Assembly: GCF_020882245.1 (NCBI RefSeq)
Contig: NC_083597.1
Span: 2,576,581 to 2,640,580 of the forward strand
Reading direction: 5' to 3'
DNA: 64,000 nucleotides
From: Rhopalosiphum padi
Taxonomy: Eukaryota > Arthropoda > Insecta > Hemiptera > Aphididae
Within the stretch, counting starts at the first letter, position 1. Every line of letters begins with the position of its first letter. The notes below the pieces were generated by a model. The model was not told the DNA's origin and made no database searches. It worked only from the letters and a program-made list of their open reading frames with translations. The translations under genes were made by a program, and so were the position numbers. This document shows, piece by piece, positions 36,233 to 46,747 of this stretch.

Positions 36233-36412
36233 GCAAGGGCGTATTTAAAATTTTTTTTGGGAGGGGCTGAGGTATTTTTAATTATATTGAACTTCTACAA
36301 TTTACATATGATGAGACATATTAAATAAGCAGACTTAATAAATATATTTCTTGGATTTCGGAGGGGGTCTGAAGCCTCCTCAGCCCCCCCCCACCATAAA
36401 TACCCACTGTTG
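36233..36412. mobile_element. 180-bp MITE with TA target-site duplication
   Basis: Left end GCAAGGGCGTATTTA (36233-36247) and right end TAAATACCCACTGTTG (36397-36412) are imperfect inverted repeats. A second inverted pair lies inside: GGGAGGGGCTGAGG on the left and CCTCAGCCCCCC on the right. A TA dinucleotide flanks both sides (36231-36232 and 36413-36414), as for Tc1/mariner-type insertions. There is no coding capacity, so any mobility would need a transposase from elsewhere. The G-run/C-run TIR design matches an element I associate with aphid genomes; that attribution is from memory. Confidence 0.65.
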
Positions 36413-37426
36413 TATAGATTAAAGTTTAAATTTTTTTCATTTAATTTTTTTTAAACAAATCATATACTTTTTGGATAGCATATGATTTTTTTAGATCCAA
36501 ATGAATCCAATAATCAACAATTATTCATTAACAATGATGACGTAATAGTGTAATACTAATATTGTTTATATTAGTATTAGTATTTAATGTACAACTTTAA
36601 TTGAAAATTCAAAATCCAAATTTCGTACTTTAAATTATAATCTCTAATTCAATTAATTTACAATAATAGTATGACATTAAATAAACAATCAAACATAACA
36701 CGACGTGGAAATAAAATAATATGTACTGTGAATCGCAAGACAACCAGACACCACTGTGATGTCTATAACGCTGTTAATCTTTTTCTCTTTCTTTTTTTTG
36801 TTAAAAATAATTTAATTTTAAAGTTAAATATTTATGTATTTAAGTAATGAACAACTGAAAAACTAGTGTAAGTTGACAGTTACTATTTAAAGACCTATAG
36901 CATTTAGTAGTTATGTGTAGTTTATGTAATAATATAATATATTAATATACTATACTGAATAACATTGATCGTACAATTCATACATAATATTATTAATATT
37001 ATATAAGATAAATTCAACATTGAATGTATTTTTATTCATTCATATTATTAATATTATTAATGCTATTAATATTAATCACTAATGTATACACCATAAATGA
37101 TAATTAATTATAATAATAAAAGATTACAGCCATTCATTAGATACTATTTTAAATTATATTGAATTAATAATATATAACATTATAACAATAAAATTATTAT
37201 TTTAGTTTTTGTTTAAAGCTTTAATTTAAAAAAAAATAAGGTATATAAATGGATTTAATATCAATTTAGTTACAGCTATGCGTATTTTTGAATAGGTTAC
37301 AACCTGATGATGAGTCATTTTGACATTTTATTTTAATTGAATAGTAATTTATTTATGTCAATACTCAATATCAAGTACTAATGTGTATTTAATTTTAATA
37401 TTGCAAGTGGATAATCATTATGATGA
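36413..37426. other. AT-rich spacer
   Basis: No gene seen. Dense ATT/AAT runs between 36930 and 37210. Confidence 0.6.
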
Positions 37427-37684
37427 ATGCGTACTCCTACCTGTAATAATTACACAAAAACCGTTCAGCTGTTGGTATATTTTTTTCGTGGGCTCATAAA
37501 CCAATTAATTATAATTTCAGCACCTACGAAATTCTTGTGTGGTGTATTTTTGAATTTTATTAAAAGCTTTGACCTCGATAATGGTGAATCTCTGATTATT
37601 ATTGCTAAACGATTATGTACAACAGTAAAACTGCCACGAGATAAAGTCATATTTAACATAGTCAATCCTCAAAAGCATGATTAA
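37427..37684 (+). CDS. Candidate orphan frame, 85 aa
   Basis: ATG-initiated frame with fairly balanced codons, ending LPRDKVIFNIVNPQKHD. An acceptor-like TATAATTTCAG lies inside it at about 37510-37520, so part could be an exon rather than a whole gene. The antisense strand is also open for 66 codons. No signal peptide or known domain. Frames of this length are expected a few times by chance. Confidence 0.18.
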   Translation: MRTPTCNNYTKTVQLLVYFFRGLINQLIIISAPTKFLCGVFLNFIKSFDLDNGESLIIIAKRLCTTVKLPRDKVIFNIVNPQKHD

Positions 37685-38530
37685 AATCCATTTCAAGCCT
37701 ACGCCTAAAATTTGGTGATGTCAACTATAATCGATCGCAGGACGTGATTCGTCAAAACCGAAATTAGAAAATACTGTCGTATATTTTTAGCAAATCTCGT
37801 AAAACGCTTTCAAAAATATAAGAAAAATTGTTTTGGTTTACGGGACACAATCAATACGCATCGTGATGTTTTCTATTATGCAGCTGCAGGTGTTTGCCGA
37901 AATAAATTCACACTTTTTATCATTATTTTTTTAATACTTATAGTTTATTTATTCTTTGCGTACCTACTTCAGAGGCATAGTGCATAAACGATGCGCTTTC
38001 GAGGAGTGCACGAAGAAGTCACTATGCAGCAACACTATAGTCGGTGTATTATACTTTACGATCTTCGGGTCGTGTGTAAATATTTACCTCTGACATGGCG
38101 GTCGGCAAATTTTACAGTCACAAGCTTTCACAGCAAGTCAGCTTTTTTTTATGAAAGACATTTTTTATGAACGTGATAATATAAAATAGGTACACACTTT
38201 TTTTAACGTGTGATTCGTTTTCAATTGGTTTACGAGCCATCACGACAACACTGTTCAAACAGATGCAATTCATTCGAATTATGAGAACGAAATTGGACGG
38301 ATGACAATGCACACTACAATCCTGATTATAGTGTATATATTGTGTATATAGATACATAATATTATATGGTTTTAGTATGCATATCATAATATTATAGAAA
38401 AAAAAATACTTTGAATAATTAATGTATATGTAATACTATAGTAGGTAAGTATATGATTTAAAACCCTGAAGAATAAAATTTGTTGTTTACCATCGCAGGT
38501 ATAATTTGATCGATAATATAAGAGTAGGTA
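37685..38530. other. GC-raised spacer with a hairpin and a minus-strand frame
   Basis: GCATAGTG (37975-37982) pairs with CACTATGC (38020-38027) across a 37-nt loop. A minus-strand ATG frame at 38118-38387 (89 codons) contains MARKPIENESHVKKSVYLF in its second half but no recognisable domain; I leave it as a possibility only. Confidence 0.3.
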
Positions 38531-38546
38531 CTAGCATTGATTATAG
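38527..38546 (+). repeat. Half copy of the dispersed palindrome (copy D)
   Basis: GGTACTAGCATTGATTATAG matches the left arm of copy A (GTACTAAC then ATTGATTATA), but no complementary right arm follows. It lies about 270 bp from the full copy B. Confidence 0.4.
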
Positions 38547-38811
38547 AATAGACTAGGTACCTGTTTATTATTTTTGTTGGAGTACAATATTGTTGGTAAT
38601 ATTTTTACGATCGTCTTGTCGTTGAATGTATTATGATTCAAATAATGCCATAATTCATAATAGTAAATATATATATAAATAATGTAACATTTATAACCAT
38701 AATAATAATTAATTCCTAGTATCATAATATTCCCGTTGCGTCCGCAGACCGTGATCCGTCGCCATTTTCGTTGTCACAATACGCGGTAGGTGGTTATTAT
38801 ATTGGTGACTG

Positions 38812-38862
38812 ATACCATTGATTATAAATACTATAAAAAGTATTTATAATCAATGTTGGTAC
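38812..38862 (-). repeat. Dispersed asymmetric palindrome, copy B
   Basis: Perfect 17-bp arms (38816-38832 and 38839-38855, core CATTGATTATAAATACT) around a 6-nt loop. The extra AAC-type bases between the outer TAC and the arm are on the right here, so relative to copies A and C this copy is inverted. Arms are longer than in copy A because the central ACT/AGT is retained. Confidence 0.75.
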
Positions 38863-41049
38863 CTATAAATAAATTGTTCTATGTTAATTTAATTTAATTC
38901 ACAAAATTATTTGACCAGATTTTTCAGTATTTCACTTTACTCGGAATACTATTAATTGGTTTGCGGTAATATCAGTCAACAATATCGAAATGACGTATTG
39001 TTTATAATAGGTTAAAATGGTTAGGTATATTATGATGTGATAATGTGTTTACCATTTATTATTAAAGTAAATTTGAACATAATAATGAATTTGATAAGGT
39101 ATAATGCCTTCTAGTGTATAATAATATGACGTATAGTATATGTATATTGTATATATATTATTATAATATTAATTATTATTAATTATGTATTATAATTTAT
39201 AAATGAGCACATGTTATACAAAACAGGAAGGTAAAACAACCGGGACTTAGCAACTGCAATATTATTTATATTAATATGTGGGATGTGCTTTTACGTAAAT
39301 GTTCGAATATTGAAAGACGTATTTAAAGACTTGTAATTATATAGGTACGCGTACAACAAAACCTTCAATAAAAATACAATTATTTTAAAATAACAATATC
39401 TATGTTCATACTGTTTAACAAAACAATTCTAAAACATTATTTGTTGCATATTTCTAAAATGTAAAAAAAAAGTCATTGTTTGAATTTCAATAAAAAAAAC
39501 CTGTCTTTCTATAATGGTCATAATAGGTATGTGTATAATTATATACATACGCGATTACAATATAATTGATAAATTCATTCAACTAAAATATAAGAATACT
39601 TGTATTATTCATCGTACAATCTTAATAAATATTATTCTATTATTATAATAGTGCTGCAGATATATTAAATAAAAATAATATGATATTATACTATATCACA
39701 AACTTAAATTAGATTACTAAAAAATCGTTTTATATCATAAATATATTGAATATTAATAAGTATTATTATATATTACCTATATGTGATCAAATTATAATTA
39801 ATTACTATAGATTTTTGTATTTTGAAATGCGATTTTCGGATGTTATTATTAAACATTCGGTTTTCATTATTACAAATATCAATATGTATAATAGATATTT
39901 AAGTTTTATTGTTGTTGCTTGGTACCTACTTTAAAAAATAGATATTGTGTAATGTGTACCTATAATAATATCTTTATTGCATATTTTTACGTTTTTATTC
40001 ATTTTCTGATGAATAAAGATTATAAAATATTAATAATTGAGTTATGAATATTGAGTTATTGAAAAACTTACAAATACATTTTTGACATAGTATGACTACC
40101 AGATTTACAACTTTTAAAGTAGTGTATTAGATTCCTAAATGAAATTATTCAATATTTAAGAACTCGATTGTGCATTCATAAATTAATATTACATATTTAT
40201 ACATAAAACATCATACTTTAATAGTTCCATAATGTTATGATATATACAACATTATTTTTAGTTTATGTTTAATTATTTTTTCTCTCTTTTTTGTAAAGAT
40301 ATATGTAATGATTGTACAAAGCTGTTTATTGTTTATTATTTATTATTTAACAAGCTAAGCGGTATTGTCATATTGAAGATGAACAATTGCGATATTGTTT
40401 AAAGCGTACCTACCTATCTGACATATTTTAATTACATATACTGATTGTTGAACCACGATCTTAAATTAAAATACATCTTTATTCTTTATAATATACAATA
40501 ATCACCGGTGATAGTCATACAATACAATATGATCATTGTATTAGATACAATTTGAACTTTTACTTTTAATCGATGAATCCATGTTTTTATTGCTGTAGGT
40601 CATAAAATATACTCTATGGCCTACGCGGCTACGCTATATGTAGGTATACAAAATTAAAATTAGTCATAAACATCAAACAAACCTACCTACTTAATTTTAA
40701 TGTCATCAAATAAAAGACTATCGCTCAATGTAATTATTGAATTTTTGATTGAAAACGTCAAAAACCGTTTGACAACTATGTATATAAACGATCAATAATT
40801 GTTATATAACTATATTGACAAATAACAATCATACTGTGATCACAAGATAAAACGTAGTAATGTGCAGACAGTAACAACTATGTTTAATAATATAGGTACA
40901 CAGGTACTTGAAGTGGGCAAATAGTCAAATAGATCTACTTGGGAAAAAAACCGAAATCCGACCAGCTGTGGGCCTATTTGCCAACAATCGAATTTATTAG
41001 AAGCACATATTATTATACTGCGGTCGTGTTTTTTCATCGTTATTATTAT
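38863..41049. other. AT-rich spacer
   Basis: No supported gene. Frames at 39746-39934 and 40840-41037 start at non-ATG codons or are AT-composed. Composition changes abruptly into the CpG-rich patch near 41050. Confidence 0.55.
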
Positions 41050-41084
41050 TTTATTTCACAGATTATACGGTTTTCATTCCTCCT

Positions 41085-41099
41085 CCGCCGCCGCCGCCG
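41085..41099. repeat. (CCG)5 microsatellite
   Basis: Five CCG units at the left edge of the CpG-rich patch. Confidence 0.85.
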
Positions 41100-41522
41100 A
41101 TGCTGTTAATAATAATAATAATTCAATTTATTATTATTGTAAGGTATCGAATGTCCGTAGGACTCGCCCTCGCACCGAAGGGATCGACGCCGCCGTGCGG
41201 AGTATACACACGTCGTTGTTCGCTATACGACGGACGACGACGACCGTTCGGTTGGCCCGACTGCGCGGCGGCACACCGTTAAAGAGCACGTCGGTTTTGC
41301 CTCCCCGCGTTCGTCGGCGGCCCCGCTTGAACAGTTTCGTTCGTGTGTTTCGTGTTGTCGGACGCCCGTCGTCGTTGTTGTCCGTTTTGTTTCGTTTATC
41401 GTCGTCGCGTCAGTCGTCGTAGTTTTTTTTACCGTCACGCAAACGATTTTAATTTTTCGATCGAACGGTGAATGTGTTTTTTGATTGTGCCATCATAAAT
41501 AAAAGCCGAATACCGATAAAGT

Positions 41523-41637
41523 GCTGGAAATATAATATTGACATTCAATAATATCGTGTCTTTCTCCGTACTCGCAACTTTTGGATTATATCTCGCTAGT
41601 GGAGAAATCACCGAAACGTGGAATATTCACCAAAAAA
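41523..41637 (+). other. Signal-peptide-like open segment before a donor site, no ATG
   Basis: The plus frame encodes VSFSVLATFGLYLASGEITE and then TWNIHQK before AAAAAG/GTATGC, a good donor match at 41637/41638. The segment looks like a secretory leader, but no ATG is in frame after the TAA at 41517-41519; the first codon of the recognisable stretch is TTG at 41538. It could be a later exon using a poor acceptor, a lost start codon or chance. Joining it to the acceptor-like site near 63875 gives a stop after 13 codons, so no continuation is supported. Confidence 0.2.
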
Positions 41638-41640
41638 GGT

Positions 41641-42390
41641 ATGCAAAAGTTTTATTTTTGGTATATTTTTACTTTTCATCATCGTGTAAGGAATTTTATA
41701 GGGTTGGCGCGCAAACACGTTGCCGGTCGTGTAGTGGCAACTTAATTTAAATATTATGTTAATTGTTTACCGGCACCCTTTGAATTTTTCGTTTGCGTAT
41801 CCATAACCTGGGTAGGTAATGATGGGGTTCGACAAACCTAGGAATGGTCACAAGATATTCTCTGGTTGACAGTTGCGATTACCGGTTTTACCTATATACA
41901 TTTCCTCCTAACCTTTTATGACAGATTTTGTAAATACACTGTAAATTTGACTGTATATGTCGAAAGTATAGAACATTTTTGATTTTTTTTTTATGTATAT
42001 TTTACCGTCAAAACTCATAAATCGTTATAAATCTAAAATAATTTTGTAAACGTATCCGTTAATTCATTCTACATTAATTTTATTTAAAAATGTATTATAC
42101 AATATGTAAGATATACCTACTATTATAAATTATAATATCAAAAATATTGAAATATATTATGTGCAAATATATTGATTATAATATCAAGCTAGAATTCGTT
42201 TTCGATTAATTTCTGCAAAAATATACGCTAAATATTACTTTATTAAGTTTTATTTGTTTATTGAATAACATAATTGATTTAATTTTTTTATTGTTTCAAC
42301 TATACACATATGTTAACATAATATTATTTATTTTATTACTATTTTTAAAATACCTACATTATTCGTACACCGTAAAATACCGTATAATAG
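41641..42390. other. AT-rich spacer or intron
   Basis: If the 41-kb patch starts a gene, this would be intronic. No exon is recognised. Confidence 0.45.
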
Positions 42391-42437
42391 CTAATATTGA
42401 TTGTAAATACTACTAGGTATTTACAATTAATGGTAAT
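42388..42437 (+). repeat. Dispersed asymmetric palindrome, copy C
   Basis: Arms ATTGATTGTAAATAC (42396-42410) and GTATTTACAATTAAT (42417-42431) pair over 15 positions with one G-U type wobble. The T-to-C change in the left arm (TTGTAAA) is matched by a compensating change in the right arm (TTTACAA) compared with copies A and B, so pairing is preserved. Orientation is as copy A. Confidence 0.7.
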
Positions 42438-42750
42438 ACTATCATCCTTTTACCTTTTACCGTAATAGGTACCTGTTTATTTAATATATTATATTAAAAT
42501 AAGACGTTTAAAAAAAAAAAAATTAAAACATTAAGTAGACATTTAGTATTTTTATTAAACATAATATTATATGTACATACATAGAATATATATATATATA
42601 TTTAATTTAACGTGGTTAAATAAAAACATGTTATATTTATTTTTGCATTTACATAAAAATTAAGAGGGGTTTTAAAGATATTGGTGGAAAAATAGACCTC
42701 GTTACGTGATAAAACGTTCGTTTCAGTGATTCCGGAATACAAATAAATAA
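42438..42750. other. AT-rich spacer
   Basis: No gene seen. TAGGTACCTG, a one-base variant of the recurrent palindrome, lies at 42466-42475. Confidence 0.5.
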
Positions 42751-42897
42751 ACTGGAAACCTGGTGATTCCTTCGTCTTCATGTAAAACCCTTGAAGTCGC
42801 TATAGTATTGGTAACAAGGGACCTGGCACGTAGCCTGTCAATCAATTGCCACCGACCGTGTGCTACCCTCGTTGAGAAAAAAAATTGTCGTTCTTAG
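42751..42897 (+). pseudogene. GC-raised open segment, possible exon remnant
   Basis: Frame of 48 codons without ATG, containing LVIPSSSCKTLEVAIVLVTR and SLSINCHRPCATLVEKK, in a sharply bounded GC-richer patch (about 42670-42890). The alternative frame is open too, which weakens the case. It may be an exon or mobile-element remnant. Not recognised. Confidence 0.2.
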
Positions 42898-43835
42898 TAA
42901 TTAATCTCATGACAGGGGTTGACCATGATTTTAAAATATTTGGAACTGCTCCAAAAACGATGAAGTAGGAGAACTTTAATTAGTTAATCGAAGTATACTA
43001 TAATATAATATTTTAGTTTAATTTTATTCAATTAATTTCATTTTTTTTATCTTATTGAGAATAAAAATTACGTAAAAATAGATATAATTTCTCTTAGTAA
43101 TTTAGATAAATTCAGATAAATTATGTTGTACTACTTTTATTCAGCCATATTATTTTATTCTTAGTTTGTACTTAAAGCTCAAATCAAATATAAAACTTTA
43201 TCTACTATATATTTACATATCTATGTATCTATTTAAAGCAACTAGCTGAGAACTAGTTATGTATATAGGAGCTGATATAGGTTTTCCAAACAAAATGTTT
43301 GATATTATAAGTGAGTTAGTGTGTGAAATTATACACTCGTCTCTTGGACATTAATCTCGTATTTGAGTGGTGGTAGGATTAATGAGATATGTAAATTTGG
43401 TTCACGACAGGTAGCACTAACTCTTTCACCTTAGCTCCCACATGCATGTATTAGGTAGGTAGTATAGCTACTCTCCGAGGTTTGCACAGATTTAATATCA
43501 ATCTTTGTGTCAGCAGTATAACTAAAATTATTGTTTCTTAAATCAGATTTCGGTAGGAAGAGGTTGATAGTTATTACACTTAAACCATACAATATGCAAT
43601 ATTATCAAAATAATAATAGTAGCAATATGTATTGTCGATGACAGGTATTTACATAGGATTATCATGGTCTGTGTTTGGGGTACTCCGTATATGATTTATG
43701 AATACCACGATAAAACATCACGTCGTCGGTGGATGCAATAAAAAGCATTACCTTCCCTCTACATCTATATACTTTTTTCTGACTAGAAAACCCGTTAGAT
43801 TTTCCACCGACCACAAAAATATTGCTTAGATATCT
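42898..43835. other. AT-rich spacer
   Basis: No gene seen. Mixed composition at 43250-43480. Confidence 0.5.
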
Positions 43836-44030
43836 CTAATGCCTAACAATAATGGTATAAGTCAAAATGAAAACTATTGTAGGAACCGTGACTGGAATGG
43901 GCAACCTGGATGAAGTCTTTGAATAGGTATACTCTGGGTATACGTTATACAATTTTCCTGTAATTTCTTCTATCCTTGAAATACGTCTAAAATGTACAAG
44001 TGCAAACGTGAGGTCACGAACATTGATCAT
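43836..44030 (-). CDS. Candidate small membrane protein, 64 aa
   Basis: ATG-initiated frame, ending in TAG, with balanced codon composition. The N-terminal half is soluble and basic (MINVRDLTFALVHFRRISRI), and the C-terminal about 17 residues before VRH are hydrophobic (VPTIVFILTYTIIV), as for a tail-anchored protein. No promoter, acceptor or poly(A) evidence. It is within the length expected by chance. Confidence 0.2.
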   Translation of the reverse strand: MINVRDLTFALVHFRRISRIEEITGKLYNVYPEYTYSKTSSRLPIPVTVPTIVFILTYTIIVRH

Positions 44031-45363
44031 GTCAGTATTCGGAAAGTAATGTTGTATGTATACGCATACTTAATATAAAAAAAATCATTTTGTCTTAAAT
44101 ATTAATTATTTTTGAAAATATTGAGTTATCATCAAATTCTGTAACGCACTTTGATGATTTACAACTGTTTATAACAATTTAAATTTTATTAGCTACCTAC
44201 AATGATATAAATATTATATCAATGAAAAATTAATGTTATACATAGGTTAAGTAGGTAATAAGTAAACGTTCTACGAATTAATACTCTAATGTTGTACAAA
44301 AAATGTATAGATATATTAATTTTTTTAGTGCCTTTATGGTTAGATGTGGCTAGATACTTGTTGTTGGATATTAATTCCTATAATACATTACAAGAACAAT
44401 ATTATCTATCTACCTAATACTTTTACAAATAATTACAATTTGAAAGTTAGGTATCTTCATTAAATTAAATAATAGGTAATAGTTTTTTGAATTGTTAAAT
44501 ATTATTAGTACTAACTACTGATGGAAGTAATATTAATTTTTATTACTTTACGCTGTATTTTATTTTATCAATATAAATAAACAACTTTACAATATACAAT
44601 ATTTATTGATTTGGTGATTTGTGTTTTATGTATCTATATATTTATTTATTGAAATTGTATGATAAAAATTAAAATTGTACACATACACTTTGTTAACTAT
44701 ACAAAAAATGTATAATTGAATAATGTAATAGTATAGGTATTATCGATATAGTTATTTATTTATTATATATACCTACGAAAAAAAACATTCAACAATTAAA
44801 ACCCAATACGAGTCCTTTGTTTTGGGATTCACTTTATTTAATGGAACTTTATCCACCGATCAGCTTCAGGGTTCTAAAATATTTTGAATGCAGACATAAA
44901 CGCCCTCAGGACTTTATGCACCCTATTTCTTAGAATTTGCTGGGACTGCAACTTCTTTTTCTTATCTTTATCTCTGTCTTTATAGTTGTTAGTGATCAGC
45001 CATCTAAACATAATATTTTACGGTTTTTATTTTTAGATTTTTAGATTAGTATAGATTTTTGGCGCCAATGATAATAATTGTTGTGGATTTGAATTATATT
45101 GTATTGTCATCATCATTGTTGTCATATTTAATCAAGCTAGTAAAATAACGATTGGTTTTTCTCTGGAAAGACTTTCAATCAATTTTAAGTGTCATCTAAA
45201 CCAGTTCTCTATATATTATGTTATAAATATTTACCTCCAAATAACCATGTTTCGTATAGCGTGTGTGTATTTGTCTATCTATGTCTGATGTTTCGCTTAG
45301 TCATTAAATGTTAATTCCTCTTTCTCTCTTATACACATACACATATTATATTTCTCTTCTATA
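44031..45363. other. AT-rich spacer
   Basis: No supported gene; TA-rich and poly-A/T tracts. Confidence 0.55.
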
Positions 45364-45492
45364 ATGTCGGCAGCTCGACACCTGCCATCATCGCGTGTAT
45401 ACAGAGAGGTCGTGCTGTGTGTTGTAATCCTCGTACACGATGCTGTACGCACATATTTTTGTTTTATCTTTTTCAAGACTATCGACTTATAA
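45364..45492 (+). CDS. Candidate 42-aa microprotein frame
   Basis: ATG-initiated frame in a small CpG-richer patch: soluble start MSAARHLPSSRVYR, then a hydrophobic stretch (VVLCVVILVHDAV) and a second one (YFCFIFF). No supporting signals. It may be an exon, a microprotein or chance. Confidence 0.13.
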   Translation: MSAARHLPSSRVYREVVLCVVILVHDAVRTYFCFIFFKTIDL

Positions 45493-46522
45493 TATCGTAG
45501 TGTATTACACTATAATATAGTATACCTACATAATTTAGTAGCAAAATTCCACAGGTATTAAGTCATTAATCTAAATAAACATAAGACATAATATTCAAAG
45601 CATTGATATTTTTTCTATAGGTACCTACGAGTTCTGGCTTTGCAGTTTGTCTATAAATTTGTGCATGTCGACCATTTTACTAACAATAAATTAAAAATTA
45701 AAATACAAGTAAAATAAGTTTAAATTGTTTATTAACTTCCACACACGTTTTCATATGAAAAATTATACGAGTATTGCAGTTTTTTTTTAAAAATCATTTT
45801 TTCTAAATTTTTATACCTTTAGTTAATAATCAAATATTTAATTTATGTGACAATAATTTTAGTGAGTTATTAACTGTTGATTTCATAATTTTTGACACAG
45901 TATTTCTCCGAGGCATTGTTTATAATAAGGTTAAATTATTATGTTTATTTTAACATGTTTGATTAAAAAATATAAATATTTAGAAAATAAATAAGATTCT
46001 GTTGGTTTAAATGTATTTTAATAATAGTTTTTTTTATTAATATATATAAATAATTATTAGTAACATTCAAAATTATATAAGTATAAAAATATTTTATTAT
46101 TATTGGTTATCAGCTTATTATTTTTTGATAGGCAACACATCTTAATCGATATTTGTCTCTCTTCAATAATAGTCTTAACCAGACGTTCACTTGAGCTATA
46201 AAAACGATCACGCCCATGTGTTTTTCATCCGTATATCCTTATTCCATAGTATACTCTTTCGAGAGTGCCTTATGATTTCCTGTGGTAGAATTAAATAACC
46301 ATAGCGACATAAAGGTGATGTGCTATTTATATTTGTGAATTTCTTCAGTTCAATTTATTATTATCGTGCGCATATACCATCATGAAGCTCACCCTCTCAT
46401 ACCTTTGGGATGTCATGTAAACGTTCCAAGCCACTCCTGACAAGCCGTTTCCTACTTGTCTCGTCTTACTTGGAAACCCGTCGCACTCGATCTCCATATT
46501 TATTATATGTACTGTACATATT
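45493..46522. other. AT-rich spacer ending in a GC-raised patch
   Basis: TAGGTACCTA lies at 45618-45627. The patch at 46370-46500 is GC-raised; its ATG at 46381 opens only MKLTLSYLWDVM. No gene called. Confidence 0.45.
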
Positions 46523-46747
46523 ATGGTTGGCGTGGTTGCTAATTATTATGCCACGAAAAACGTAGATAGATTGGAGGTGAATGGGGTTCTTTTGTTTTTA
46601 AGTTTAAATGTTTTCCAACCCCCTTCGTGTCAGAATCTGAAACAAAAGAATGTGCCGAGAATTAATGAAAGTAATTATTTCGAAAACACTCGCACTAATA
46701 TATATACACATAGCACGTCGTCACTGTTAACATTACAGTCTCGATGA
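46523..46747 (+). CDS. Candidate orphan frame, 74 aa
   Basis: ATG-initiated frame with balanced codons. A hydrophobic patch (VLLFLSLNVF at about residues 22-31) is followed by a polar, Asn/Ser/Thr-rich tail. No signal peptide, no known domain, no poly(A) signal close by. Confidence 0.18.
   Translation: MVGVVANYYATKNVDRLEVNGVLLFLSLNVFQPPSCQNLKQKNVPRINESNYFENTRTNIYTHSTSSLLTLQSR

Larger units (their letters stand above)
41050..41640 (+). promoter_or_regulatory. CpG-rich promoter / first-exon candidate
   Basis: The most CpG-dense non-coding patch of the window (41150-41460, rich in CGTCG). It contains a (CCG)5 tract at 41085-41099 and TCAGT at 41410-41414 inside GTCGCGTCAGTCGTCG. No TATA box is placed for that initiator, so a TATA-less promoter is likelier. 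Donor-like GTGAAT follows at 41468 and GTATGC at 41638. A 60-codon ATG frame at 41100-41282 exists, but its hydrophobic start is an (AAT)n artefact. I infer a plus-strand promoter and non-coding first exon; downstream exons are not identified. Confidence 0.35.

Noticed and set aside
41100..41282. 60-codon ATG frame with a hydrophobic start in the CpG patch
   Set aside because: The hydrophobic run is translated (AAT)n microsatellite and the rest is Arg/Gly/Pro from CpG-rich leader sequence.
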